Source: Verrucomicrobiaceae bacterium (GTDB taxonomy: Bacteria; Verrucomicrobiota; Verrucomicrobiia; Verrucomicrobiales; Verrucomicrobiaceae). From it: a stretch of DNA of 64,000 nt. Positions within the stretch are counted from its first letter, which is position 1, and every line of letters begins with the position of its first letter. The DNA lies in contig JABTUN010000003.1 of the NCBI GenBank assembly GCA_015075365.1, positions 1,223,060 through 1,287,059 of the forward strand, written 5' to 3'. A program made the translations under genes and the position numbers. The notes below the pieces were generated by a model, which searched no databases, had not been told where the DNA came from, and was given only the letters and a program-made list of their open reading frames with translations. Below are positions 41,746 through 51,304 of this stretch, one piece after another.

Positions 41746-43110
41746 TCAATCCCGCAGGGCGACCGCAGGATCCACCCTGGCGGCGAACCAGCTCGGAATG
41801 ACCGCCGCAATGAGACACAGGACCACCGCGCTGCCGCAGATGATGGACAGGTCGGCGAAATCAGTGTGCGCGGGGATTTGGGAGAGAAAATAGATGTCCT
41901 GGGGGAAAAGATCGCGATTGAAGACCTCGGCGATGAAATCGCGGAAGGCATTCCGGATGGAGAGGATGAAGAAACCGCCGAGAATGCCGCCAACGACCCC
42001 GATGACGGCCACGATGGCGGCCTGGGAGACAAAGATGGCGATGATCTGCCACGAGCGTGTGCCAAGCGCGGTCAGAATGCCGATCTCCCGCCGCTTTTTC
42101 ACCGTCACGGTGATGGTGGTGTTCATCACGCAGATGGCGGCGACGAGCATGATGAAGAGCAGCAGGAAGTACATCATGACACGCTGGTTTTCGACGGATT
42201 CGAGCATGTGAGCATGCTCCTGGCTCCAGGTGCGCCAGCCCCAGGCTGCGGGCAGGATGCCGCGGGCGTAGAGAAGCTCCATCGTGTCGTCCGCCAGGGC
42301 GGGATCATGCAGTTCGAGCGACAGGCCGCTGACCTCGCCCTCAAGGTCGAAAAACTCCTGGCCGATGTGGAGGGGCACATAGGCGCGCATGCCCGCGGTG
42401 TCGGCCCGCACCGTGCCCACCAGTTTCAGGTCCTTGGACAGGACGGTGACGTTGTCGAGCTTCTCGGCGCGTTTCGCGTCGTCCGCGTCCTCCGGTATTT
42501 CGCGCACTTCGGCGATGAACTGGCGCACGCTGTCGGCCGCGTGCACCACCAGAGTGTCGCCGATTTGGGCACCCAGTTCGCGCGCAAAGGCGTCCGTGAG
42601 GATGATGTTGTCGTCCTCAAGGTCGAAACTGCCTTCCTTGAGGTGTTTTTGCAGTTTTTGAGCGAGGGCGTTGTCCTTGGCGGAGGTGATGCCGAGGACC
42701 GGGATGCCTTGAAGGTTGCCGCCGTTTTCAACGACGACATTTCCCTGCGCCACAGGGATGGCGGCGGCGACCTCCGGCTGCCCCGCGAGGGTGGCGAGCA
42801 GCTCACGCCAGCCGGTTTCCTGTAGCGGTGCCTCGGGGCCGGTGTCACGCCCGCTGTGCAGGCGCTGCACCATCACATGCGGCTCGAAACCCAGCGTGTA
42901 CTTGCGAAACTCGATCTGCCAGCCCTTGAACACGGACATCACGGTGACGAGCACACCGACACCGAGCATCACACCGAGCGTGGAGATGATGGTGATGACG
43001 GAGATGAAGGTCCGCGTCGGGCGGAGGTAGCGCAGGGCGAGGAAAAGGGGGGCGGACGGCACGAGCGGGCGGTGGTGGGCAGGGGAAACCGGCGGGAAGA
43101 TGCCCAGCAT
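41746..43110 (-). CDS. LolC/LolE-type ABC transporter permease
   Basis: The product is 454 residues from ATG 43110. It has a first membrane helix preceded by FLALRYLRPTRTFISVITII (typical FtsX/LolC start), a large periplasmic domain and three C-terminal helices, one with NTTITVTVKKRREIGILTALG. LolC/E permeases extract lipoproteins from the inner membrane for transport. No LolD ATPase is adjacent in this window. The stop is 62 bp from the NfeD-like start. Confidence 0.9.
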   Translation of the reverse strand: MLGIFPPVSPAHHRPLVPSAPLFLALRYLRPTRTFISVITIISTLGVMLGVGVLVTVMSVFKGWQIEFRKYTLGFEPHVMVQRLHSGRDTGPEAPLQETGWRELLATLAGQPEVAAAIPVAQGNVVVENGGNLQGIPVLGITSAKDNALAQKLQKHLKEGSFDLEDDNIILTDAFARELGAQIGDTLVVHAADSVRQFIAEVREIPEDADDAKRAEKLDNVTVLSKDLKLVGTVRADTAGMRAYVPLHIGQEFFDLEGEVSGLSLELHDPALADDTMELLYARGILPAAWGWRTWSQEHAHMLESVENQRVMMYFLLLFIMLVAAICVMNTTITVTVKKRREIGILTALGTRSWQIIAIFVSQAAIVAVIGVVGGILGGFFILSIRNAFRDFIAEVFNRDLFPQDIYFLSQIPAHTDFADLSIICGSAVVLCLIAAVIPSWFAARVDPAVALRD

Positions 43111-43156
43111 GGCACGCGAGTCCATCGCCGGGCAGGACATTTCAGGCGCCGCGCGC

Positions 43157-43639
43157 TCAGGGCGCGAAAGGCGGTGGAAAAGGCACGGAACCGGCGGGCG
43201 CGGCGCGTGCTGGCAGCAGGGGGCCGGTCAGAGCCATGAGCTGGTCGAGGCGCGGAGGAAAGGCCAGACTGCCACGCACACGCACGTCCCTTTTGATTTG
43301 CTCAAAGGCGGCTAGGTCGGCGGGACGGAGCAAATAAACAACAGGGGGGGCGGTGTGGACGGCAGGATGGGCCAGCGGGTAGGCCTTGGCCAGCAGGCGG
43401 TCCAGCAGGTCGCCTGCGATGTCGGGCAGCGGCATGGAGAAGATGAAAAGCGCGTACTCACGGCGCAGAGCCATCTCGAATGCGTGCTCGCCGCTGGGCG
43501 TGTCGTCCACCTCGCACTGGCAGAAGGCGGTGAGCGCCTCACGGATTACCCGGCGGAAAGGCAGGCTTTCCTCCGCCAGCAGCACACGCGCCGGGGTGCC
43601 CGGAACAGGTGAGATGGGGCGCGGTTCTTCGGGAGCCAT
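43157..43639 (-). CDS. Degenerate response-regulator receiver-like protein
   Basis: The product is 160 residues. The fold start ARVLLAEESLPFRRVIREAL resembles a receiver; the acidic pocket is EE in place of DD or ED. The expected phosphoacceptor site reads YALFIFSMPLPDIAGDLL, where the Asp just before the x-M-P turn is missing. It is probably a pseudo-receiver working by protein contacts. The Pro-rich tail is unassigned. Orphan with no kinase next to it. Confidence 0.6.
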   Translation of the reverse strand: MAPEEPRPISPVPGTPARVLLAEESLPFRRVIREALTAFCQCEVDDTPSGEHAFEMALRREYALFIFSMPLPDIAGDLLDRLLAKAYPLAHPAVHTAPPVVYLLRPADLAAFEQIKRDVRVRGSLAFPPRLDQLMALTGPLLPARAAPAGSVPFPPPFAP

Positions 43640-43666
43640 CTCAGGGCGGAAAACAAGGAGCTTTGC

Positions 43667-44224
43667 TCAGCTTTCAGGATAGACAGCCACGGCCATGACG
43701 CCCTGGCTGGGCACCCAGCCGACGACTTCCACGCGTTTCAGCGGTCTGGTGGCCGCTCCCATGCCTTTGCGGACGGTTTCGATCACCTTTTTCTGGGTGT
43801 CCTCGGTCGCGGTGGAACCGAACAAGTTGGCCAGATCGCTCAGCACCGGCGCGGAGGCGGTGACACCACCGGCAAAGGTCACAGGAGTGCGTCCCTGGCT
43901 GCTGGCGATGATGGTGTCCCGGATCGCCTCGGGGGCCATCGCGGCATTGACAACCACGAGGCGGCGCAGGCGCATGTCCGGCCCAGGAGCGGAGACGATC
44001 TGCACGGGCGCGGGGGCGGCGGCCGTCATGCCGGCGGCAGGAGGGGCGGAGACGGGAGGCCGGATCGACTTGGTGGGTTTCAGAAAACCGGCCGGCACAG
44101 GCGTGGCATTCGTTTCCAGCAGGGGCAGCACCGGTGTCAGGCTGGTGGGCAGCGGCAGGGCTTCCTCCGCCGACACAGAGGCAGCAGCGGTAAGGAGGAC
44201 CAGGATGCGGAAGGAAACGGGCAT
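43667..44224 (-). CDS. Secreted protein of unknown function
   Basis: The product is 185 residues from ATG 44224, with a signal peptide (MPVSFRILVLLTAAASVSA). A Pro/Ala-rich linker precedes a small alpha/beta region (LRRLVVVNAAMAPEAIRDTI, ADLANLFG-like stretch, PLKRVEVVGWVPSQGVMAVA). I recognise no family. Not clearly in an operon with the receiver-like gene 27 bp downstream, though same strand and spacing allow it. Confidence 0.6.
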   Translation of the reverse strand: MPVSFRILVLLTAAASVSAEEALPLPTSLTPVLPLLETNATPVPAGFLKPTKSIRPPVSAPPAAGMTAAAPAPVQIVSAPGPDMRLRRLVVVNAAMAPEAIRDTIIASSQGRTPVTFAGGVTASAPVLSDLANLFGSTATEDTQKKVIETVRKGMGAATRPLKRVEVVGWVPSQGVMAVAVYPES

Positions 44225-44318
44225 TATTTTTGGGAAGGGCGCGCGTTTTATCACAGCGGGCTCCAAACGACAATCATAAAATCCGGGGCGGGAAGGTGAG
44301 CAGAGGCCCCGCACGAGG

Positions 44319-44603
44319 TCATTTCTTCAGTTTTTCCACGAGAAAGCCAAACAGGTCCGGCCAGCGCATGTGCGCGTAGTCGTTGTGGTAGTTGATCTCA
44401 TGCTCAATGCCCGCCGCCTTTCATTTCTCCGCCAGGTCCGCGCTGAAGCTCCCGCTGTGCGGCGGATCCTTGGCGGGCTGGCCGGGGGCGGCTGGATTGT
44501 CATAAAAGAGCAGCACAGGCGGATCGTCCGCACTGGCCAGCGCGTGGACGGCGACGGGAACGAGCGCCACGAGGGCCATGAGCAGGAAGAATCGTGAAAG
44601 CAT
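44319..44603 (-). pseudogene. Truncated alpha/beta-hydrolase fragment with internal stop
   Basis: A signal-like start (MLSRFFLLMALVALVPVAVH) leads straight into the C-terminal part of an alpha/beta hydrolase: DDPPVLLFYDNP, then SFSADLAEK, a TGA at 44421-44423, then KAAGIEHEINYHNDYAHMRW and PDLFGFLVEKLKK to a second stop. The catalytic His-type region (DYAH) is kept but the Ser nucleophile part is absent. It looks like an internally deleted, nonsense-mutated esterase gene. Selenocysteine is unlikely, since related proteins have Leu there. Confidence 0.6.
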
Positions 44604-44721
44604 GGAAACGACAGATGCTCCGGCCCACCCGGCGGCGGCGCGCAATCCAATGCTCCGCCCGCGCGGCAAGACGGAGAAGGTTGGATTGGACAACAGCCGC
44701 GCGTCGTATTTTGGTTTTACC

Positions 44722-45102
44722 ATGAGTTCCCCCTCCACTCCCGAGTCCGGCCCGCATGATGTGAGCATCGAGACCGTCAACCGGCGTTCGAAGGACATCG
44801 AGGACAAGCTGCCGAAGCTCAAGGCCCTGCTGGAGCAGGCGAAAGTGATGCTGAGCATGGTCAGGGACTACTGGAGCGGCCGCTACCGCGAGATTCCCTA
44901 CTGGGCGATCGGCGCGATGGCGCTGGCGCTGCTGTATGTGCTGAATCCAGCGGACCTTTTCCCGGATTTCATCCTGGGCGTGGGTTATCTTGACGACGCG
45001 GCGGTAGTGGCCTTCTGCCTGAAACTGGTGGAGCAGGAACTGGAGCGTTACAAACAGTGGCTGGCCGCGCAGGCGAAGGAGGGAAAGGTGATTGATGTGT
45101 GA
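44722..45102 (+). CDS. DUF1232 (YkvA-like) membrane protein
   Basis: The product is 126 residues from ATG 44722; an upstream in-frame extension looks non-coding. The DUF1232 core is REIPYWAIGAMALALLYVLN followed by PADLFPDFILGVGYLDDAAV. Function unknown; YkvA-like proteins are small membrane proteins linked to envelope processes. The stop overlaps the start of the glycosyltransferase gene by 8 bp. Confidence 0.85.
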   Translation: MSSPSTPESGPHDVSIETVNRRSKDIEDKLPKLKALLEQAKVMLSMVRDYWSGRYREIPYWAIGAMALALLYVLNPADLFPDFILGVGYLDDAAVVAFCLKLVEQELERYKQWLAAQAKEGKVIDV

Positions 45103-46105
45103 ACAGTCCACGAGGCCGTCCGTCTCCCTGCTGATGCCTGTGCGCGACGCGCGCGACACGGTGGCGGCGGCGGTCAGCAGCGTGCTGGCGCAGACCTTTC
45201 CGGACTGGGAGCTGGTTTTGGTCGATGATGGCTCACAGGACGGCACGACGGAGCTTTTGAGGCAGTTTGCGGCACAGGATGCGCGGATCGTCGTGATCAT
45301 GCAGGAGCCAAAAGGCATCGCGGAGGCGCTGAACCGCGGTCTGGAGGTCTGCCGGGGGGAATGCATCGCGCGGATGGACGCGGACGATGTGATGGATGCG
45401 CGGCGTTTGGAGATTCAGAAGGCTTTTTTGGCCGCGAATGACGATTGCGGCCTGGTGTCGTGCCGCGTGCGGTTTGGCGGCTCTGAGGCGGGCTACGGGG
45501 CGCATGTGGATTGGGTGAACGCGCTCATGAATCACGAGGAAATGAGCCTGCGGCGCTTTGTGGAGGCTCCGGTGGCGCATCCGAGCGTGATGTTCCGGCG
45601 TGAGCTGATCGAAACACACGGCGGTTATCGCGACGGGCCGTTTCCGGAGGATTACGAGCTATGGCTGCGCTGGCTGGAGGCGGGCGTTCGGTTTGGAAAG
45701 GTCGATGAGGAGCTTTTGACGTGGAATGATCCGCCGCAGAGACTTTCGCGCACGGATGCGCGCTACTCCGTGGAGGCATTTTACACGATGAAGTGTCTCT
45801 ATTTAAAAAGGTGGCTGGAAACGCACGCGGCAGGCCGCGAAATCTGGCTGTGGGGCGCGGGACGTGTCACGCGGCGGCGTTTTGATGCGCTGGCGGAGGT
45901 GATCACGGGTTTCATTGATGTGGACGAGTGCAAACGCGGCCAGCATCGCGACGGACGTGTGGTGCGGATGGTGGATGAGCTGCCAGAGCGCGAAGGCAGC
46001 TTCATCCTGGCCGGTGTCGGCGCGCGCGGAGCACGGGAGGCGATTCATGCGCACCTGACACGGCGCGGATGGGTGGAGGGCGCGCATTTTCTACTGGTGG
46101 CGTGA
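45095..46105 (+). CDS. Family 2 glycosyltransferase
   Basis: The product is 336 residues from ATG 45095. The GT-A nucleotide-binding start is VSLLMPVRDARDTVAAAV, then LVLVDDGSQDGTTEL, the D-x-D-type motif ARMDADDVM and the catalytic region FPEDYELWLRWLEAG. A C-terminal part (GREIWLWGAGRVTRRRFDAL, GVGARGAREAIH) is a small Rossmann-like domain. It probably makes surface polysaccharide. Translationally coupled to the DUF1232 gene. Confidence 0.9.
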   Translation: MCEQSTRPSVSLLMPVRDARDTVAAAVSSVLAQTFPDWELVLVDDGSQDGTTELLRQFAAQDARIVVIMQEPKGIAEALNRGLEVCRGECIARMDADDVMDARRLEIQKAFLAANDDCGLVSCRVRFGGSEAGYGAHVDWVNALMNHEEMSLRRFVEAPVAHPSVMFRRELIETHGGYRDGPFPEDYELWLRWLEAGVRFGKVDEELLTWNDPPQRLSRTDARYSVEAFYTMKCLYLKRWLETHAAGREIWLWGAGRVTRRRFDALAEVITGFIDVDECKRGQHRDGRVVRMVDELPEREGSFILAGVGARGAREAIHAHLTRRGWVEGAHFLLVA

Positions 46106-46112
46106 GTTTGGC

Positions 46113-49100
46113 TCACGGCGCGACGAGGCGGTAGAAGCAGCGTTCTCCGCTGAGGGGTTCGGAGAACTTGAGGTTAGAGCCTTCGACGACTGGCTGGATG
46201 GCGGCGGGGAACCAGTTGACCAGATTCGTGCTCTTCTGGAGCTGCCAGCCTGCGTAGGCGGCGGACCAGTTGAGCTTCACGGCACCACCAGCGAGATCGA
46301 GTGCGGCCGGAGGGGCGGGTTGCAGTTCACCGCCGAGCTGGAGGTCGAAGAAGAGCGTGCTTTCGCCAAGGGATGATTGATGCACAGAAACGGCGATGAA
46401 ATTGCGCCCGATGACAAGGCGGCTGGGGTCAATCGAGTAATGCTGCCAGGTAGTGTGGCCATTGGGTGGAGGGACGGCACGGATGGCACCGTCACCAGGG
46501 TGGGGATCAGGCTCATAGGGATGGGAGCCATGGCTGGCGTTGTCGGAGACGACTCGGACGCCGTTGAGGTACACAACCGCACCGTCGTCCCGCTGCATGA
46601 AGAGGTGGAGGGTGGAGTAGGCGTGAGGATCGTTGACGTCGAAGTACTTGCGGAAGAGCACGGATTTGTTGGTGAATACCCCGTTGTAGCGGTTGACGAC
46701 GGTGACTTCGCTGCCGTGGCCGTAGCCGAGAGGGGCCGCACCGCGTGCCCAACTGCTGTCATCTGCGGCGGGATCACGCCAGGCCGGGGTGGCACCGGAG
46801 ACGCTGCCATCCCAATAGGCCCAACTGTCTCCGGGCGGGATGAGCAGGCCGTAGGGTGGCGGCACTGGTTCGTTGGCGGCGGCTGGAGTGGCGGTGAGTT
46901 CCAGGTCGAAGACAAGATCAGCCTCGATGTCGTTTGTGGGTTTGACGCTTTGGTGAAGCTCGACCGCGACGATGTTGGTGCCGGGGACGAGGAGGCCAGC
47001 CGGGAACTCGTGGGTATGCCAGAGCTCCTCGTCATCGCGGTCGATGTCCGTGAGGGCCAGGGTGCCGGGTTCCACGAGGTCGGGCATGTTGCTGAGCAGG
47101 ATGCGCGTGCCGTTGAGATAGACCACCGCACCGTCGTCACGCTTGAGGCGAAGCTTCAGAAGGCTGATCGAGGCGGGGGATCCGACTTCGAACGTGGTGC
47201 GGAAGTAGGTGGTGATGCGGTAGGGAATGACGCTGATCGTGGAGGAGCCGTTTTTCCGGGTGTAAAACTCGGCGGACCGGATGGTCCAGTCTTTGTCGTC
47301 AAAGGATGGAGTGGTGAAATCGACTGGCTGGTCATCTTTGAGCGGCAGGCCGCTCGTCAGGTAGCGCCAGAGAGCGCCAGCACGGATGAGGGTGATGTCC
47401 GAGGAGCCGGGTGCCTCGGCATGCACGAGGCGGAAGGTGAAGCTCTCACTGGTGGATTGGGATTCATCACTGGCGGTAACGGTGATGGTGGCTGTGCCCA
47501 GGGCCCCGGGGACAGGTGTGAGCTGAAGCCAGCGCGTGCCTGCATTCGTGCCAGGGAATACCTGGATGTTCGAGATGAGGTTCGCGTCGCCAGTGTTTGC
47601 GTCGATCTTGAGCGCTGAGAGGTCGGAATCGGGATCGGAGACTTCCAGACGGACAAGCTGGGGTGGGCTGCCTACCAGGGCAGAGCTACCCAAGATGGGG
47701 GTGATGCGGGGTGCGTCCTGAACGGGCAGGATGGTCAGAGTGAAGCTGCGCCAGGTGGCTGCGTAGCCGTCACTGGCCTTCACGGTGATGATGACGCTGC
47801 CAGTCGCATCCGGCTGTGGAGTGAGGGTGAGCGAGTGGGTGCCTGCCTTGCCGGGTGTTATGGTTGCCTGGGCGGCGCTGACAAGCTCCTCGTCCGAACT
47901 GCTGACAGTGAACGTGAGGGGCGAGCCGCCGGTCTCGGCATCCGTGGCAGTGAAGCTGTAGGGGCCGGCCTGCTCGTCCTCGTTGACGACCTGGTCTGGG
48001 ATGCTGCTCACGACAGGGGCCTGGGAGAGACTGAACTCGAGGTCGAAATCAACATCGCCACTGACACCATTGCGCACGCCGTTGGAGTCATGGACTTCGA
48101 CGGCGATGAGATTGATGCCGCCCCTGTATAAAAGATCCGGATCAACCGGGATCACATGCCAGAGGTGTTCTAAAGCGCCCTCGACGCTCGAAAGAGCGGA
48201 GGTGGTGGGATAAACAGGCCCGGAGGGCATGTTATGGCGGCCAACCTCAACGCCATTGACATATACGACCGCGCCGTCATCACAGCGCAGGCGGATGATG
48301 GGTGAGGCATCTATCACCACCGGCATGGTGAAAGTGCGGCGGAAGTAGCAGGTCACGCGGCCAGAGACTACAGGCAGCACGGTGGTGCCGACAGGCTGGA
48401 ATTGCGGCATGGGATAGATGAAGCTGGCATTGCCAACGGACCAGGTGCTGTCGTCGTAAGCGGGCGTCATCCAGTCTCCAACCGGGGGCAGGCTGCCGGC
48501 GCGGTAGCGCCAGTCACCGCTGAGCGGCGTGATCAGGGCCATGCCTGGCGTGGTGGGCTGCACAGTGAGGAGAAAATCCTCGGTGGCGAAGGCCTCGCCA
48601 TCGTAAACGCGCACGGTGATGACGGTGGTGCCGTGGCAGTTTTGCTTCGGGAAGATACCCAGCGTGCGGTTTGCGCCGGTGCCAGTGATCTGCAGGCCGA
48701 GGGAGGACACAAGATCGGGATTCGAGCTGATGGCGGTGGGATGCAGGACGCCGCCATTGGGGTCGGTGATGACGAAGGGAACATAAAGGTAGCCATCCTC
48801 ATCCATCACCTTGTCCGTGATGCTGGAAATGACCGGCGGGTCGTTGGCAACGACAGATATGGAGTGTGTCAACACGGCGGTGCCGCCACGCTTGTCTGAC
48901 ACGATGCACTGCAGCTGCCACCCGCCGATCTCGGTGAACTCGACGATGATGGAGCGGGAGTTCGGGAAGGTGGCGATCTGACGCCAGTCTGCGTCAAAGC
49001 GGTTAATGCGCCAGAAATAAGCCAGATCGGTGTCATCCGGATCGGTGGCGTCCGCAGTGAGGACGACCCTCTCTCCGAGGCCCGCTGTGGGGCTGACGGT

Positions 49101-51137
49101 GCTGATGCTGCCGGTGGGTGGAGCATTGTTCGAAAAGGGGCCGTAGCGCACCTGCACATCCATCGTTCCCGCCTCAGGATCGGCGGCCAGATTGGTCACA
49201 AAGATTTTCCCGTCGATGGAAAAGGTGCGGCCGGGCAGCAACGGAGAGTCATAGTTGCCCGCGCCCCAGACATCCGTGTTCGGAGTGCCTGGCGTGGTGT
49301 CGAGAAGGAAGGTCTTGGGTTTGTGGGTGGTGCCGAGCCGGAGCTGGGCACCAAAGGCCAGCAGCGGATCGTTCCAGCCGATGTAGGGATTGGAAACGGG
49401 CTGAATCCCGCTGGTGCGGTACTCAATAAAGAGGCTGGCGTCGCCAGAGGATGAGTGGCGGATTTGCAGGCCGCGAACACCAGCATTTTCCTCCAGGTCG
49501 TGCTCCCGCAGGCGGTAGATGCCTGGTTGGGTGATGACTGGCAGAGACGCGTTGTCCAACCACCTCAGCCAGTGTTTGAAGCGTGCGTTGAACTCGCGCC
49601 CGCCAGACCCCATTCTGTCGTACACATCCCCGTATTCGGAGAATTTGAACGGCATGATTTCATCGGGCACCAGCGTCAAATTTGAGGCATGGGCGAGGCC
49701 GAAATTGTGCCCGATCTCATGGATGGCCACCGACACATTGCCGGCCACGCGCTCTTCAGTGGTCCACGCGGCATTGGCCATTCGCACCATGGAGAGGCCC
49801 TGTCCGATCCGCGCCAGACCTCCCCATGTCACTGTTTTGGGATTATCCTCGGGTGAGCTTTGGTCCACAAAAGGAGCGTTTCCGGCCAGGACGAGCAGAT
49901 AGCTGTAGTCCTTCTGGCGGTAGCCCTCGGCTTCCAGCTTTTCCCAAACCTCCTCCCAGATGTCGCCCATCTGGTCCCCCTTGTAGTCCTTCGCGGCCTT
50001 GCTGAGCACGATGGTGGGCCCCACCCAAGAGCCGCTGGTCGTGTTGCCCATTGGTTCCATCGTGAACCGGCCGTAAGACCAGGTGGTGAAGGTTTCGCTG
50101 ATGCGGTTGACGATGTCGATGCAGTCCGTCAGTGTGAGTTGGTGATAGTTCGTGCCTGTGGAAGCTGCGGCCTTGAAATTTACCCGCACGGCCATGAGGC
50201 GGTGGCTGCCCGTGGTCCAGCCGACTGGGGCCAGGCTGAGGTTGCTGGAATCAGCCGTGCCGGGTCCTCCGGAGGCCGCTTCTTGATAGGCTGCGGCGGA
50301 AAGCTCTGAACCCGCATGTGCCGGGCCGCAGTAAAACTGCACCTCCTCCGCCATCAGCAGCGCTGTCTCCGTGCCGGTGGAGGCTGTGGGGACCTCGGAA
50401 ACCTCGCAAACCGGCTCCATGCCCGCTTTTGCCCGCGCATCCGCCAGTTCGACTGGCTCCAGCACACGGCCGGGCCATTCACTCACCGCAAAATCACCAT
50501 CGAGCGCCAGCCCGTGCAGCGGCACATCGAGTCGTGTGGGAGTGTCCGCGCGGACGCCATAGGTGAAAGCATCGAATTTTCGCCCGTTGCGAAGCCGGGC
50601 CTGGGTGGTGACGGCGCGCTGTCCCTCGGGCAGCATGCCGTCCAGGTAAGTGACCGCAGTCACCAAAAGATCGCCGCGGGCGTCGATCTTCTCTTCAAGC
50701 AGGCTGCGGATCTCGTGCGGCAGGATACGCCGCACGCTCTCCGGCACTGCGACGGCCAGCGCCTGCTCGGGATCACTTCGGATCAGGCGGCGCAACTCCG
50801 CGCGACGCTCGGTGGCGGCCTTGATGCCAGCTTCGATCTTTTCCGGGGCGGGTCGCGCACGGTAATCATCCGCCCATTTTTGAAACTGGGCCATCGCCGG
50901 CATCAGAGAAGGCTTCTGCCACAGTTCCTCGGCTGTGGGCGGCAGGCCCCTTTCAAATGTCGTGGGCACACTCACGACGGGTTTGGCCGGCTTCATCCTG
51001 GCAGGATCACTGGCGGGGTTCTCAAAGGCAGTTGGCTGCACGCGTTCCACATGCTGCTGGTCCCGGGACAAGTGCATGTAAAGGATCGAGATTCCGAGGA
51101 GAGCGGCGGCGGTGATATGGAGGCGTTGTGATTTCAT
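46113..51137 (-). CDS. Giant secreted metzincin metalloprotease with cadherin and Gal-binding-like domains
   Basis: The product is 1674 residues. An N-terminal signal anchor (ITAAALLGISILYMHL) leads to a propeptide-like region and a zinc protease with HEIGHNFGLAH (His473-Glu474-His477-His483) and a Met-turn DRMGSG, as in M6/M10-type metzincins. After about residue 690 come PKD- and cadherin-like beta domains (SVVANDPPVISSITDKVMDE, QVVNEDEQAGPYSFT). Three copies of a galactose-binding-like module also occur (RCDDGAVVYVNGVE, KRDDGAVVYLNGTR, QRDDGAVVYLNGVR). The C-terminus (WQLQKSTNLVNWFPAA) is a frequent verrucomicrobial end domain. Probably acts on extracellular protein or cell surfaces. Confidence 0.88.
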   Translation of the reverse strand: MKSQRLHITAAALLGISILYMHLSRDQQHVERVQPTAFENPASDPARMKPAKPVVSVPTTFERGLPPTAEELWQKPSLMPAMAQFQKWADDYRARPAPEKIEAGIKAATERRAELRRLIRSDPEQALAVAVPESVRRILPHEIRSLLEEKIDARGDLLVTAVTYLDGMLPEGQRAVTTQARLRNGRKFDAFTYGVRADTPTRLDVPLHGLALDGDFAVSEWPGRVLEPVELADARAKAGMEPVCEVSEVPTASTGTETALLMAEEVQFYCGPAHAGSELSAAAYQEAASGGPGTADSSNLSLAPVGWTTGSHRLMAVRVNFKAAASTGTNYHQLTLTDCIDIVNRISETFTTWSYGRFTMEPMGNTTSGSWVGPTIVLSKAAKDYKGDQMGDIWEEVWEKLEAEGYRQKDYSYLLVLAGNAPFVDQSSPEDNPKTVTWGGLARIGQGLSMVRMANAAWTTEERVAGNVSVAIHEIGHNFGLAHASNLTLVPDEIMPFKFSEYGDVYDRMGSGGREFNARFKHWLRWLDNASLPVITQPGIYRLREHDLEENAGVRGLQIRHSSSGDASLFIEYRTSGIQPVSNPYIGWNDPLLAFGAQLRLGTTHKPKTFLLDTTPGTPNTDVWGAGNYDSPLLPGRTFSIDGKIFVTNLAADPEAGTMDVQVRYGPFSNNAPPTGSISTVSPTAGLGERVVLTADATDPDDTDLAYFWRINRFDADWRQIATFPNSRSIIVEFTEIGGWQLQCIVSDKRGGTAVLTHSISVVANDPPVISSITDKVMDEDGYLYVPFVITDPNGGVLHPTAISSNPDLVSSLGLQITGTGANRTLGIFPKQNCHGTTVITVRVYDGEAFATEDFLLTVQPTTPGMALITPLSGDWRYRAGSLPPVGDWMTPAYDDSTWSVGNASFIYPMPQFQPVGTTVLPVVSGRVTCYFRRTFTMPVVIDASPIIRLRCDDGAVVYVNGVEVGRHNMPSGPVYPTTSALSSVEGALEHLWHVIPVDPDLLYRGGINLIAVEVHDSNGVRNGVSGDVDFDLEFSLSQAPVVSSIPDQVVNEDEQAGPYSFTATDAETGGSPLTFTVSSSDEELVSAAQATITPGKAGTHSLTLTPQPDATGSVIITVKASDGYAATWRSFTLTILPVQDAPRITPILGSSALVGSPPQLVRLEVSDPDSDLSALKIDANTGDANLISNIQVFPGTNAGTRWLQLTPVPGALGTATITVTASDESQSTSESFTFRLVHAEAPGSSDITLIRAGALWRYLTSGLPLKDDQPVDFTTPSFDDKDWTIRSAEFYTRKNGSSTISVIPYRITTYFRTTFEVGSPASISLLKLRLKRDDGAVVYLNGTRILLSNMPDLVEPGTLALTDIDRDDEELWHTHEFPAGLLVPGTNIVAVELHQSVKPTNDIEADLVFDLELTATPAAANEPVPPPYGLLIPPGDSWAYWDGSVSGATPAWRDPAADDSSWARGAAPLGYGHGSEVTVVNRYNGVFTNKSVLFRKYFDVNDPHAYSTLHLFMQRDDGAVVYLNGVRVVSDNASHGSHPYEPDPHPGDGAIRAVPPPNGHTTWQHYSIDPSRLVIGRNFIAVSVHQSSLGESTLFFDLQLGGELQPAPPAALDLAGGAVKLNWSAAYAGWQLQKSTNLVNWFPAAIQPVVEGSNLKFSEPLSGERCFYRLVAP

Positions 51138-51195
51138 GGCGGATGCGCGGGGAGCGGTTGTGCTGATGTTTCCGATCCTCCCACCAACCGCTGAA

Positions 51196-51263
51196 ACCGG
51201 GTATCAGACCATTGGCGGATACAGGGGGCCTTCCGGCGTGGTTTTTATCCGACTTTAGTCGGA
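51196..51263. promoter_or_regulatory. Repeat-type control region of kinase 1
   Basis: ACCGGGTATCAGACC (51196 on) recalls ACCGGGTATCGGACC of both peptide loci. Further on lies the exact palindrome TCCGACTTTAGTCGGA at 51248-51263, 41 bp before the kinase ATG. The pairing of the two parts is like that at 1431-1542. Operator or dispersed repeat are both open. Confidence 0.5.
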
Positions 51264-51304
51264 TGGCCACGCCATGGGTGATTATGGTAGTCTGGGCGCG
51301 CTTC

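Noticed and set aside
44421..44423. In-frame TGA as a selenocysteine codon
   Set aside because: The residue is Leu in similar hydrolases, no SECIS-like stem is evident after it, and the gene is already truncated.
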